Positions 12,401-24,769 of a DNA stretch of 64,000 nt are shown in pieces. The notes beneath the pieces were generated by a model. That model ran no database searches. It saw nothing but the letters and a program-made list of their open reading frames with translations, and was not told the origin of the DNA. The stretch comes from Ptiloglossa arizonensis. Lineage: Eukaryota > Arthropoda > Insecta > Hymenoptera > Colletidae. Location: positions 1,984,001-2,048,000 of the forward strand of contig NW_027478400.1 of assembly GCF_051014685.1 (NCBI RefSeq), given 5' to 3'. The position numbers and the translations under genes are program-made. Every line of letters begins with the position of its first letter. Within the stretch, counting starts at the first letter, position 1.

Positions 12401-14012
12401 CAATAGGAAATTCTCGAGTTCGTCAATCCGTTCGCGAGATATGGGAGTTTGAAGTTAAGGAATGGTTGAGAAACCATCACAATTTTCGCAAGTCTGATAC
12501 TCGAAACCAATAACTACTATGGCCTAGGGCAAAAATACACGTACCGTTGTAATCGGGCGAGTTTCTGCTTTCAGATGCAATCGGAAATTCTCGAGTTCTT
12601 CAATCCGTTCGCGAGATATGGGAGTTTGAAGTTAAGGAATGCTTGTGAATCCTTCAAAATTTTCGCAAGTCTGATACTCGAAACCAATAACAACAAAGGC
12701 CTAGGGGGAAAATGCACATACCGTTGAAATCGGGCGAGTTTCTGCTTTCAGATGCAATAGAAAATTCTCGAGTTCGTCAATCCGTTCGCGAGATATGGGA
12801 GTTTGAAGTTAAGGAATGCTTGAGAAACCATCAAAATTTTCGCAAGTCTGATACTCGAATCCAATAACAAGTATGGCCTAGGGCAAAAATACACATACCG
12901 TTGTAATCGGGCGAGTTTCTCCTTTCAGATGCAATAGGATATTCTCGAGTTCGTCATTCCGTTTGCGAGATATGGGAGTTTGAAGTTAAGGAATGGTTGA
13001 GAAACCATCAAAATTTTCGCAATTCTGATGCTAGAAACAAATAACTACAATGGCCTAGGGGAAAAATACACATACCGTTGTAATCGGGCGAGTTTCTGCT
13101 TTCAGATGCAACAGGAGTTTCTCGAGTTCGTCAATCCGTTCGCGAGATATGGGAGTTTGAAGTTAAGGAATGGTTGAGAAACCATCACAATTTTCGCAAG
13201 TCTGATACTAGAAACCAATAACTACTATAGCCTAGGGCAAAAATACACGTATCATTGTAATCGGGCGAGTTTCTGCTTTCCGATGCAATAGGAAATTCTC
13301 GAGTTCGTCAATCCGTTCGCGAGATATGGGAGTTTGAAGTTAAGGAATGCTTGAGAAACCATCAAAATTTTCGCAAGTCTGATACTCGAATCCAATAACA
13401 AGTATGGCCTAGGGCAAAAATACACATACCGTTGTAATCGGGCGAGTTTCTGCATTGAGATGCAATAGGAAATTCTCGAGTTCGTCAATCCGTTCGCGAG
13501 ATATGGAAGTTTGAAGTTAAGGAATGCTTGAGAAACCATCAAAATTTTCGCAATTCTGATACTCGAATCCAATAACAAGTATGGCCTAGGGCAAAAATAC
13601 ACATACCGTTGTAATCGGGCGAGTTTCTGCTTTCAGATGCAATAGGAAATTCTCGAGTTCGTCAATCCGTTCGCGAGGTATGGAAGTTTGAAGTTAAGGA
13701 ATGCTTGAGAAACCATCAAAATTTTCGCAAGTCTGATACTCGAAACCAATAACTGGAATGGCCTAGGTAAAAAATACACGTACCGTTGTAATCGGGCGAG
13801 TTTCTGCTGTCAGATGCCACAGGAATTTCTCGAGTTCGTCAATCCGTTCGCGAGATATGTGAGTTTGAAGTTAAGGAATGCTTGAGAAACCATCAAAATT
13901 ATCGCAAGTCTGATACTCGAAGCCAATAACTGCAAAGGCCTTGGGGAAAAATACACGTACCGTTGTATTCGGGCGAGTTTCTGCTTTCAGATGCAATAGG
14001 AAATTCTCGAGT
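12069..14012 (+). repeat. 11-monomer HOR copy 1
   Basis: A full 11-monomer unit with the order given for the parent array. It is three bases short of 1,947 because of one-base indels, which fall before about 12,400 (for example CTGCTTCAG near 12216 and CTAGGGAAAAATAC near 12350). From about 12,400 on it is almost identical to the copies at 14898 and 16845, which suggests very recent amplification. Confidence 0.85.
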
Positions 14013-14897
14013 TCGTCAGTCCGTTCGCGAGATATGGGAGTTTGAAGTTAAGGAATGGTTGAGAAACCATCACAATTTTCGCAAGTCCGATACTCGAAAC
14101 CAATAACTACTATGGCCTAGGGCAAAAATACACGTACCGTTGTAATCGGGCGTGTTTCTGCTTTCAGATGCAATAGGAAATTCTCGGGTTCGTCAATCCG
14201 TTCGCGAGATATGGTAGTTTGAAGTTAAGGAATGGTTGAGAAACCATCACAATTTTCGCAAGTCCGATACTCGAAACCAATAACTACTATGGCCTAGGGC
14301 AAAAATACACGTACCGTTGTAATCGGGCGTGTTTCTGCTTTCAGATGCAATAGGAAATTCTCGGGTTCGTCAATCCGTTCGCGAGATATGGTAGTTTGAA
14401 GTTAAGGAATGGTTGAGAAACCATCAAAATTTTCGCAAATCTGATACTCGAAACCAATAACTACAATGGCCTAGGGGAAAAATACACATACCGTTGCAAT
14501 CGGGCGAGTTTCTGCTTTCAGATGCAATAGGAAATTCTCGAGTTCGTCAATCCGTTCGCGAGATATGGGAGTTTGAAGTTAAGGAATGGTTGAGAAACCA
14601 TCACAATTTTCGCAAGTCTGATACTCGAAACCAATAACTACTATGGCCTAGGGCAAAAATACACGTACCGTTGTAATCGGGCGAGTTTCTGCTTTCAGAT
14701 GCAATCGGAAATTCTCGAGTTCTTCAATCCGTTCGCGAGATATGGGAGTTTGAAGTTAAGGAATGCTTGTGAATCCTTCAAAATTTTCGCAAGTCTGATA
14801 CTCGAAGCGAATAACTGCAAAGGCCTTGGGGAAAAATACACGTACCGTTGTATTCGGGCGAGTTTCTGCTTTCAGATGCAATAGGAAATTCTCGAGT
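14013..14897 (+). repeat. Shortened 5-monomer HOR copy
   Basis: The interval between CAGTCC marks is 885 bp (5 x 177) instead of 1,947. It contains monomer 1, a duplicated monomer 2 (14062-14238 and 14239-14415 are essentially the same sequence), monomer 3 and a fused monomer 4/11. Monomers 5-10 are missing. One duplication plus one deletion by unequal exchange explains it. Together with the preceding 11-monomer unit it gives the 16-monomer (2,832 bp) spacing seen between matching sites at 13252 and 16084. Confidence 0.85.
14688..14864 (+). repeat. Chimeric monomer at an unequal-exchange junction
   Basis: The left part (GCAATCGGAAATTC, TTCTTCAATCC, GTGAATCCTTCAAAATTTTCGC) is monomer 4 of the 11-unit HOR. 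The right part (GAAGCGAATAACTGCAAAGG with a CCTTGGGG junction and TTGTATTCGGGC) is monomer 11. The switch must lie between 14787 and 14806, where both parents share CGCAAGTCTGATACTCGA. Length is exactly 177, so exchange was in register. GAAGCG instead of GAAGCC is a private change. Confidence 0.85.
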
Positions 14898-16844
14898 TCG
14901 TCAGTCCGTTCGCGAGATATGGGAGTTTGAAGTTAAGGAATGGTTGAGAAACCATCACAATTTTCGCAAGTCCGATACTCGAAACCAATAACTACTATGG
15001 CCTAGGGCAAAAATACACGTACCGTTGTAATCGGGCGTGTTTCTGCTTTCAGATGCAATAGGAAATTCTCGGGTTCGTCAATCCGTTCGCGAGATATGGT
15101 AGTTTGAAGTTAAGGAATGGTTGAGAAACCATCAAAATTTTCGCAAATCTGATACTCGAAACCAATAACTACAATGGCCTAGGGGAAAAATACACATACC
15201 GTTGCAATCGGGCGAGTTTCTGCTTTCAGATGCAATAGGAAATTCTCGAGTTCGTCAATCCGTTCGCGAGATATGGGAGTTTGAAGTTAAGGAATGGTTG
15301 AGAAACCATCACAATTTTCGCAAGTCTGATACTCGAAACCAATAACTACTATGGCCTAGGGCAAAAATACACGTACCGTTGTAATCGGGCGAGTTTCTGC
15401 TTTCAGATGCAATCGGAAATTCTCGAGTTCTTCAATCCGTTCGCGAGATATGGGAGTTTGAAGTTAAGGAATGCTTGTGAATCCTTCAAAATTTTCGCAA
15501 GTCTGATACTCGAAACCAATAACAACAAAGGCCTAGGGGGAAAATGCACATACCGTTGAAATCGGGCGAGTTTCTGCTTTCAGATGCAATAGAAAATTCT
15601 CGAGTTCGTCAATCCGTTCGCGAGATATGGGAGTTTGAAGTTAAGGAATGCTTGAGAAACCATCAAAATTTTCGCAAGTCTGATACTCGAATCCAATAAC
15701 AAGTATGGCCTAGGGCAAAAATACACATACCGTTGTAATCGGGCGAGTTTCTCCTTTCAGATGCAATAGGATATTCTCGAGTTCGTCATTCCGTTTGCGA
15801 GATATGGGAGTTTGAAGTTAAGGAATGGTTGAGAAACCATCAAAATTTTCGCAATTCTGATGCTAGAAACAAATAACTACAATGGCCTAGGGGAAAAATA
15901 CACATACCGTTGTAATCGGGCGAGTTTCTGCTTTCAGATGCAACAGGAGTTTCTCGAGTTCGTCAATCCGTTCGCGAGATATGGGAGTTTGAAGTTAAGG
16001 AATGGTTGAGAAACCATCACAATTTTCGCAAGTCTGATACTAGAAACCAATAACTACTATAGCCTAGGGCAAAAATACACGTATCATTGTAATCGGGCGA
16101 GTTTCTGCTTTCCGATGCAATAGGAAATTCTCGAGTTCGTCAATCCGTTCGCGAGATATGGGAGTTTGAAGTTAAGGAATGCTTGAGAAACCATCAAAAT
16201 TTTCGCAAGTCTGATACTCGAATCCAATAACAAGTATGGCCTAGGGCAAAAATACACATACCGTTGTAATCGGGCGAGTTTCTGCATTGAGATGCAATAG
16301 GAAATTCTCGAGTTCGTCAATCCGTTCGCGAGATATGGAAGTTTGAAGTTAAGGAATGCTTGAGAAACCATCAAAATTTTCGCAATTCTGATACTCGAAT
16401 CCAATAACAAGTATGGCCTAGGGCAAAAATACACATACCGTTGTAATCGGGCGAGTTTCTGCTTTCAGATGCAATAGGAAATTCTCGAGTTCGTCAATCC
16501 GTTCGCGAGGTATGGAAGTTTGAAGTTAAGGAATGCTTGAGAAACCATCAAAATTTTCGCAAGTCTGATACTCGAAACCAATAACTGGAATGGCCTAGGT
16601 AAAAAATACACGTACCGTTGTAATCGGGCGAGTTTCTGCTGTCAGATGCCACAGGAATTTCTCGAGTTCGTCAATCCGTTCGCGAGATATGGGAGTTTGA
16701 AGTTAAGGAATGCTTGAGAAACCATCAAAATTATCGCAAGTCTGATACTCGAAGCCAATAACTGCAAAGGCCTTGGGGAAAAATACACGTACCGTTGTAT
16801 TCGGGCGAGTTTCTGCTTTCAGATGCAATAGGAAATTCTCGAGT
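14898..16844 (+). repeat. 11-monomer HOR copy 2 (1,947 bp)
   Basis: An exact 11 x 177 bp unit with the standard monomer order, nearly identical to the copies either side. It includes the GCATTGAGATGC and AGGTATGGAAG monomers in its right half. Reverse-strand open stretches at 16084-16434 reproduce those at 13252-13602 and 18031-18381 exactly, which shows the homogeneity rather than coding potential. Confidence 0.88.
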
Positions 16845-18790
16845 TCGTCAGTCCGTTCGCGAGATATGGGAGTTTGAAGTTAAGGAATGGTTGAGAAACC
16901 ATCACAATTTTCGCAAGTCCGATACTCGAAACCAATAACTACTATGGCCTAGGGCAAAAATACACGTACCGTTGTAATCGGGCGTGTTTCTGCTTTCAGA
17001 TGCAATAGGAAATTCTCGGGGTCGTCAATCCGTTCGCGAGATATGGTAGTTTGAAGTTAAGGAATGGTTGAGAAACCATCAAAATTTTCGCAAATCTGAT
17101 ACTCGAAACCAATAACTACAATGGCCTAGGGGAAAAATACACATACCGTTGCAATCGGGCGAGTTTCTGCTTTCAGATGCAATAGGAAATTCTCGAGTTC
17201 GTCAATCCGTTCGCGAGATATGGGAGTTTGAAGTTAAGGAATGGTTGAGAAACCATCACAATTTTCGCAAGTCTGATACTCGAAACCAATAACTACTATG
17301 GCCTAGGGCAAAAATACACGTACCGTTGTAATCGGGCGAGTTTCTGCTTTCAGATGCAATCGGAAATTCTCGAGTTCTTCAATCCGTTCGCGAGATATGG
17401 GAGTTTGAAGTTAAGGAATGCTTGTGAATCCTTCAAAATTTTCGCAAGTCTGATACTCGAAACCAATAACAACAAAGGCCTAGGGGGAAAATGCACATAC
17501 CGTTGAAATCGGGCGAGTTTCTGCTTTCAGATGCAATAGAAAATTCTCGAGTTCGTCAATCCGTTCGCGAGATATGGGAGTTTGAAGTTAAGGAATGCTT
17601 GAGAAACCATCAAAATTTTCGCAAGTCTGATACTCGAATCCAATAACAAGTATGGCCTAGGGCAAAAATACACATACCGTTGTAATCGGGCGAGTTTCTC
17701 CTTTCAGATGCAATAGGATATTCTCGAGTTCGTCATTCCGTTTGCGAGATATGGGAGTTTGAAGTTAAGGAATGGTTGAGAAACCATCAAAATTTTCGCA
17801 ATTCTGATGCTAGAAACAAATAACTACAATGGCCTAGGGGAAAAATACACATACCGTTGTAATCGGGCGAGTTTCTGCTTTCAGATGCAACAGGAGTTTC
17901 TCGAGTTCGTCAATCCGTTCGCGAGATATGGGAGTTTGAAGTTAAGGAATGGTTGAGAAACCATCACAATTTTCGCAAGTCTGATACTAGAAACCAATAA
18001 CTACTATAGCCTAGGGCAAAAATACACGTATCATTGTAATCGGGCGAGTTTCTGCTTTCCGATGCAATAGGAAATTCTCGAGTTCGTCAATCCGTTCGCG
18101 AGATATGGGAGTTTGAAGTTAAGGAATGCTTGAGAAACCATCAAAATTTTCGCAAGTCTGATACTCGAATCCAATAACAAGTATGGCCTAGGGCAAAAAT
18201 ACACATACCGTTGTAATCGGGCGAGTTTCTGCATTGAGATGCAATAGGAAATTCTCGAGTTCGTCAATCCGTTCGCGAGATATGGAAGTTTGAAGTTAAG
18301 GAATGCTTGAGAAACCATCAAAATTTTCGCAATTCTGATACTCGAATCCAATAACAAGTATGGCCTAGGGCAAAAATACACATACCGTTGTAATCGGGCG
18401 AGTTTCTGCTTTCAGATGCAATAGGAAATTCTCGAGTTCGTCAATCCGTTCGCGAGGTATGGAAGTTTGAAGTTAAGGAATGCTTGAGAAACCATCAAAA
18501 TTTTCGCAAGTCTGATACTCGAAACCAATAACTGGAATGGCCTAGGTAAAAAATACACGTACCGTTGTAATCGGGCGAGTTTCTGCTGTCAGATGTCACA
18601 GGAATTTCTCGAGTTCGTCAATCCGTTCGCGAGATATGGGAGTTTGAAGTTAAGGAATGCTTGAGAAACCATCAAAATTATCGCAAGTCTGATACTCGAA
18701 GCCAATAACTGCAAAGGCCTTGGGGAAAAATACACGTACCGTTGTATTCGGGCGAGTTTCTGCTTTCAGATGCAATAGGAAATTCTCGAG
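16845..18790 (+). repeat. 11-monomer HOR copy 3, modified right end
   Basis: It follows the same monomer order as copy 2. One private change is CTCGGGGTCG near 17018. The right end carries GTCAGATGTCAC instead of GTCAGATGCCAC near 18590 and then CAATCC instead of CAGTCC near 18800, where it passes into the segment shared with 10.2-11.7 kb. The HOR therefore ends by joining a different segment, not by decay. Confidence 0.83.
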
Positions 18791-19988
18791 TTCGTCAATC
18801 CGTTCGCGAGATATGGGAGTTTGAAGTTAAGGAATGGTTGAGAAACCATCACAATTTTCGCAAGTCTGATACTCGAAACCAATAACTACTATGGCCTAGG
18901 GCAAAAATACACGTACCGTTGTAATCGGGCGAGTTTCTGCTTTCAGATGCAATAGGAAATTCTCGAGTTCGTCAATCCGTTCGCGAGATATGGGAGTTTG
19001 AAGTTAAGGAATGCTTGAAAAACCATCAAAATTTTCGCAAGTCTGATACTCGAAACCAATAACTACAAAGGCCTAGGGGGAAAATGCACGTACCGTTGAA
19101 ATCGGGCGAGTTTCTGCTTTCAGATGCAATAGGAAATTCTCGAGTTCGTCAATCCGTTCGCGAGATAGTGGAGTTTGAAGTTAAGGAATGCTTGAGAAAC
19201 CATCAAAATTTTCGCAAGTCTGATACTCGAATCCAATAACAAGTATGGCCTAGGGCAAAAATACACATACCGTTGTAATCCGGCGAGTTTCTGCTTTCAG
19301 ATGCAATAGGATATTCTCGAGTTCGTCATTCCGTTCGCGAGATATGGGAGTTTGAAGTTAAGGAATGTTTGAGAAACCATCAAAATTTTCGCAATTCTGA
19401 TGCTAGAAACAAATAACTACAATGGCCTAGGGGAAAAATACACATACCGTTGTAATCGGGCGAGTTTCTGCTTTCAGATGCAAAAGGAGTTTCTCGAGTT
19501 CGTCAATTCGTTCGCGAGATGTGGGAGTTAGAAGTTATGGAATGCTTGAGGAACCATCAAAATTTTCGCTGGTCTGATACTCGAAACCAATAACTGGAAT
19601 GGCCTAGGTCAAAAATACACGTACCGTTGTAATCGGGCGTGTTTCTGCTTTCAGATGCAATAGGAAATTCTAGGGTTCGTCAATCCGTTCGCGAGATATG
19701 GTAGTTTGAAGTTAAGGAATGGTTGAGAAACCATCAAAATTTTCGCAAATCTGATACTCGAAACCAATAACTACAATGGCCTAGGGGAAAAATACACATA
19801 CCGTTGTAATCGGGCGAGTTTCTGCTGTCAAATGTAAAAGGAATTTCTCGAGTTCGTCAATCCGTTCGCGAGATATGGGAGTTTGAAGTTAAGGATGCTT
19901 GAGAAACCATCAAAATTATCGCAAGTCTGATACTCGAAGCCAATAACTACAAAGGCCTTGGGGAAAAATACACGTACCGTTGTAATCT
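18478..19988 (+). repeat. Segment duplicated at 10,160-11,670 (right copy)
   Basis: This is the cleaner partner of the left copy: nearly all monomers are 177 bp, with few indels (GTTAAGGATGC near 19890 is shared by both). The two flank the 11-monomer HOR array on either side. Similarity stops at about 19,985, where this copy continues into a GATGCAATAGG monomer while the left copy has GATGTCAAAAGG. Confidence 0.85.
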
Positions 19989-20349
19989 GGCGAGTTTCTG
20001 CTTTCAGATGCAATAGGAAATTCTCGAGTTCGTCAATCCGTTCGCGAGATATGGGAGTTTGAAGTTAAGGAATGGTTGAGAAACCATCACAATTTTCGCA
20101 AGTCTGATACTCGAAACCAATAACTACTATAGCCTGGGGCAAAAATACACGTACCATTGTAATCGGGCGAGTTTCTGCTTTCCGATGCAATAGGAAATTC
20201 TCGATTTCGTCAATCCGATCGCGAGATATGGGAGTTTGAAGTTAAGGAATGCTTGACAAACCATCAAAATTTTCGCAAGTCTGATACACGAATCCAATAA
20301 CAAGTATGGCCTAGGGCAAAAATACACATACCGTTGTAATCGGGCGAGT
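19989..20349 (+). repeat. Mixed satellite monomers between two HOR blocks
   Basis: About two monomers link the duplicated segment to the 3-monomer HOR. One has CTTTCCGATGC, CGATTTCGTC and CCGATCGCGAG, so it lacks both the CTCGAG and the usual CCGTTCGCG form. The next has the CGAATCCAATAACAAG variant. No gene or non-satellite sequence is present. Confidence 0.8.
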
Positions 20350-23300
20350 TTCTGCTTTCAGATGCAATAGGAAATTCTTGAGTTCGTCAATCCATTCGCG
20401 AGATATGGATGTTTGAAGTTAAGGAATGCTTGTGAAACCATCAAAATTTTCGCAAGTCTGATACTCGAATCCAATAACAAGTATGGCCTAGGGCAAAAAT
20501 ACACATACCGTTGTAATCGGGCGAGTTTCTGCTTTCAGATGCAATTGTAAATTCTCGAGTTGGTCAATCCTTTCGCGAGATATGGGAGTTTTGAAGTTAA
20601 GGAATGCTTGAGAAACCCTCAAAATTTTCGCAAGTCTGATACACGAAACCAATAACTACAAAGGCCTAGGGGAAAAATGCACATACCGTTGAAATCGGGC
20701 GAGTTTCTGCTTTTAGATGCAGTAGGAAATTCTCGAGTTCGTCAATCCGTTCGCGATATATGGGAGTTTGAAGTTAAGGAATGGTTGAGAAACCATTCCA
20801 ATTTTCGCAAGTCCGATACTCGAAACCAATAACTACTATGGCCTAGGGCAAAAATACACGTACCATTGTAATCGGGCGAGTTTCTGCTTTCAGATGCAAT
20901 AGGAAATTCTTGAGTTCGTCAATCCGTTCGCGAGATATGGATGTTTGAAGTTAAGGAATGCTTGAGAAACCATCAAAATTTTCGCAAGTCTGATACTCGA
21001 ATCCAATAACAAGTATGGCCTAGGGCAAAAATACACATACCGTTGTAATCGGGCGAGTTTCTGCTTTCAGATGCAATAGTAAATTCTCGAGTTGGTCAAT
21101 CCTTTCGCGAGATATGGGAGTTTTGAAGTTAAGGAATGCTTGAAAAACCCTCAAAATTTTCGCAAGTCTGATACTCGAAACCAATAACTACAAAGGCCTA
21201 GGGGAAAAATGCACATACCGTTGAAATCGGGCGAGTTTCTGCTTTTAGATGCAGTAGGAAATTCTCGAGTTCGTCAATCCGTTCGCGATATATGGGAGTT
21301 TGAAGTTAAGGAATGGTTGAGAAACCATTCCAATTTTCGCAAGTCCGATACTCGAAACCAATAACTACTATGGCCTAGGGCAAAAATACACGTACCGTTG
21401 TAATCGGGCGAGTTTCTGCTTTCAGATGCAATAGGAAATTCTCGAGTTCGTCAATCCGTTCGCGAGATATGGAAGTTTGAAGTTAAGGAATGCTTGAGAA
21501 ACCATCAAAATTTTCGCAAGTCTGACACTCGAATCCAATAACAAGTATGGCCTAGGGCAAAAATACACATACCGTTGTAATCGGGCGAGTTTCTGCTTTC
21601 AGATGCAATAGGAAATTCTCGAGTTGGTCAATCCTTTCGCGAGATATGGGAGTTTTGAAGTTAAGGAATGCTTGAGAAACCCTCAAAATTTTCGCAAGTC
21701 TGATACTCGAAACCAATAACTACAAAGGCCTAGGGGAAAAATGCACATACCGTTGAAATCGGGCGAGTTTCTGCTTTTAGATGCAGTAGGAAATTCTCCA
21801 GTTCGTCAATCCGTTCGCGAGATATGGGAGTTTGAAGTTAAGGAATGGTTGAGAAACCATCACAGTTTTCGCAAGTCCGATACTCGAAACCAATAACTAC
21901 TATGGCCTAGGGCAAAAATACACATACCGTTGTAATCGGGCGAGTTTCTGCTTTCAGATGCAATAGGAAATTCTTGAGTTCGTCAATCCGTTCGCGAGAT
22001 ATGGATGTTTGAAGTTAAGGAATGCTTGAGAAACCATCACAATTTTCGCAAGTCTGATACTCGAATCCAATAACAAGTATGGCCTAGGGCAAAAATACAC
22101 ATACCGTTGTAATCGGGCGAGTTTCTGCTTTCAGATGCAATAGTAAATTCTCGAGTTGGTCACTCCTTTCGCGAGATATGGGAGTTTTGAAGATAAGGAA
22201 TGCTTGAGAAACCCTCAAAATTTTCGCAAGTCTGATACTCGAAACCAATAACTACAAAGGCCTAGGGGAAAAATGCACATACCGTTGAAATCGGGCGAGT
22301 TTCTGCTTTTAGATGCAGTAGGAAATTCTCGAGTTCGTCAATCCGTTCGCGATATATGGGAGTTTGAAGTTAAGGAATGGTTGAGAAACCATTCCAATTT
22401 TCGCAAGTCCGATACTCGAAACCAATAACTACTATGGCCTAGGGCAAAAATACACGTACCGTTGTAATCGTGCGAGTTTCTGCTTTCAGATGCAATAGGA
22501 AATTCTTGAGTTCGTCAATCCGTTCGCGAGATATGGATGTTTGAAGTTAAGGAATGCTTGAGAAACCATCAAAATTTTCGCAAGTCTGATACTCGAATCC
22601 AATAACAAGTATGGCCTAGGGCAAAAATACACATACCGTTGTAATCGGGCGAGTTTCTGCTTTCAGATGCAATAGTAAATTCTCGAGTTGGTCAATCCTT
22701 TCGCGAGATATGGGAGTTTTGAAGTTAAGGAATGCTTGAGAAACCCTCAAAATTTTCGCAAGTCTGATACTCGAAACCAATAACTACAAAGGCCTAGGGG
22801 AAAAATGCACATACCGTTGTAATCGGGCGAGTTTCTGCTTTCAGATGCAATAGTAAATTCTCGAGTTGGTCAATCCTTTCGCGAGATATGGGAGTTTTGA
22901 AGATAAGGAATGCTTGAGAAACCCTCAAAATTTTCACAAGTCTGATACTCGAAACCAATAACTACAAAGGCCTAGGGGAAAAATGCACATACCGTTGAAA
23001 TCGGGCGAGTTTCTGCTTTTAGATGCAGTAGGAAATTCTCGAGTTCGTCAATCCGTTCGCGATATATGGGAGTTTGAAGTTAAGGAATGGTTGAGAAACC
23101 ATTCCAATTTTCGCAAGTCCGATACTCGAAACCAATAACTACTATGGCCTAGGGCAAAAATACACGTACCGTTGTAATCGGGCGAGTTTCTGCTTTCAGA
23201 TGCAATAGGAAATTCTTGAGTTCGTCAATCCGTTCGCGAGATATGGATGTTTGAAGTTAAGGAATGCTTGAGAAACCATCAAAATTTTCGCAAGTCTGAT

Positions 23301-23750
23301 ACTCGAATCCAATAACAAGTATGGCCTAGGGCAAAAATACACATACCGTTGTAATCGGGCGAGTTTCTGCTTTCAGATGCAATAGTAAATTCTCGAGTTG
23401 GTCAATCCTTTCGCGAGATATGGGAGTTTTGAAGTTAAGGAATGCTTGAGAAACCCTCAAAATTTTCGCAAGTCTGATACTCGAAACCAATAACTACAAA
23501 GGCCTAGGGGAAAAATGCACATACCGTTGAAATCGGGCGAGTTTCTGCTTTTAGATGCAGTAGGAAATTCTCGAGTTCGTCAATCCGTTCGCGATATATG
23601 GGAGTTTGAAGTTAAGGAATGGTTGAGAAACCATTCCAATTTTCGCAAGTCCGATACTCGAAACCAATAACTACTATGGCCTAGGGCAAAAATACACGTA
23701 CCGTTGTAATCGGGCGAGTTTCTGCTTTCAGATGCAATAGGAAATTCTCG
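20350..23750 (+). repeat. 3-monomer higher-order repeat array (532 bp, six copies)
   Basis: Three variants alternate. m1 has ATTCTTGAGTTCG or ATTCTCGAG with TATGGATG or TATGGAAG, then CGAATCC. m2 has GTTGGTCAATCCTTTCGCG, GAGTTTTGAAG (one extra T, so 178 bp) and AAACCCTCAAAA. m3 has CTTTTAGATGCAGTAGG, mostly TCGCGATATATGG, and usually CATTCCAATTTTCGC. The m3 TCGCGA mark falls at 20751, 21283, 21815, 22347, 23057 and 23589, which gives intervals of 532, 532, 532, 710 and 532 bp. The 710-bp interval has one extra m2 (178 bp). Copies at 21815 keep GCGAGATATGG, so conversion is incomplete. Confidence 0.9.
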
Positions 23751-24769
23751 AGTTCGTCAATCCGTTCGCGAGATATGGAAGTTTGAAGTTAAGGAATGCT
23801 TGAGAAACCATAAAAATTTTCGCAAGTCTGATACTCGAAACCAATAACTGGAATGGCCTAGGTCAAAAATACACGTACCGTTGTAATCGGGCGTGTTTCT
23901 GCTTTCACATGCAATAGGAAATTCTCGGGTTCGTCAATCCGTTCGCGAGATATGCTAGTTTGAAGTTAAGGAATGGTTGAGAAACCATCAAAATTTTCGC
24001 AAGTCTGATACTCGAAACCAATAACTACAATGGCCTAGGGGAAAAATACACATACCGTTGTAATCGGGCGAGTTTCTGCTGTCAGATGCAATAGGAAATT
24101 CTCGAGTTCGTCAATCCGTTCGCGAGATATGGGAGTTTGAAGTTAAGGAATGCTTGAGAAACCATCAAAATTATCGCAAGTCTGATACTCGAAGCCAATA
24201 ACTACAAAGGCCTTGGGGAAAAATACACGTACCGTTGTATTCGGGCGAGTTTCTGCTTTCAGATGCAATAGGAAATTCTCGAGTTCGTCAATCCGTTCGC
24301 GAGATATGGGAGTTTGAAGTTAAGGAATGGTTGAGAAACCATCACAATTTTCGCAAGTCTGATACTCGAAACCAATAACTACTATGGCCTAGGGCAAAAA
24401 TACACGTACCGTTGTAATCGGGCGAGTTTCTGCTTTCAGATGAAATAGGAAATTCTCGAGTTCGTTAATCCGTTCGCGAGATATGGGAGTTTGAAGTTAA
24501 GGAATGCTTGAAAAACCATCAAAATTTTCGCAAGTCTGATACTCGAAACCAATAACTACAAAGGCCTAGGGGGAAAATGCACGTACCGTTGAAATCGGGC
24601 GAGTTTCTGCTTTCAGATGCAATAGGAAATTCTCGAGTTCGTCAATCCGTTCGCGAGATAGTGGAGTTTGAAGTTAAGGAATGCTTGAGAAACCATCAAA
24701 ATTTTCGCAAGTCTGATACTCGAATCCAATAACAAGTATGGCCTAGGGCAAAAATACACATACCGTTGT
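23751..24769 (+). repeat. Mixed block paralogous to parts of the 17-monomer HOR
   Basis: About six monomers including AATTATCGC/GAAGCC, CATCACAATTTTCGC, TTCGTTAATCCG (24471) and GATAGTGGAGTTTG (about 24659), in the same order as at 44.9-45.4, 48.2-48.75, 51.4-51.9 and 54.4-54.95 kb. It is thus an isolated copy of a segment amplified 20 kb downstream. GATGAAATAGG near 24440 is private. No gene was found. Confidence 0.75.

Larger units (their letters stand above)
8350..18790 (+). repeat. 11-monomer higher-order repeat array (1,947 bp unit)
   Basis: The diagnostic TCGTCAGTCCGTTCGCG occurs at 8711, 12069, 14013, 14898 and 16845. The interval 14898-16845 is exactly 1,947 bp (11 x 177), and 12069-14013 is 1,944 bp with small indels. 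Monomer order is constant: CAGTCC; CTCGGGTTCG; GCAATCGGGC; GCAATCGG with TTCTTCAATCC; GAAAATTC; GGATATTC with CCGTTTGCGAG; CAACAGGAG; TTTCCGATGC; GCATTGAGATGC; AGGTATGGAAG; GTCAGATGCCAC. The 8711-12069 interval is longer (3,358 bp) because it contains the segment at 10160-11670. The last copy drifts off after about 18,580, where CAGTCC becomes CAATCC. Confidence 0.88.

Noticed and set aside
13252..13602. 116-residue minus-strand open frame, repeated at 16084-16434 and 18031-18381
   Set aside because: It is the satellite itself read in a stop-free frame with a 59-residue period. Its copies track the HOR offsets exactly, and no start context, domain or codon bias suggests a gene.
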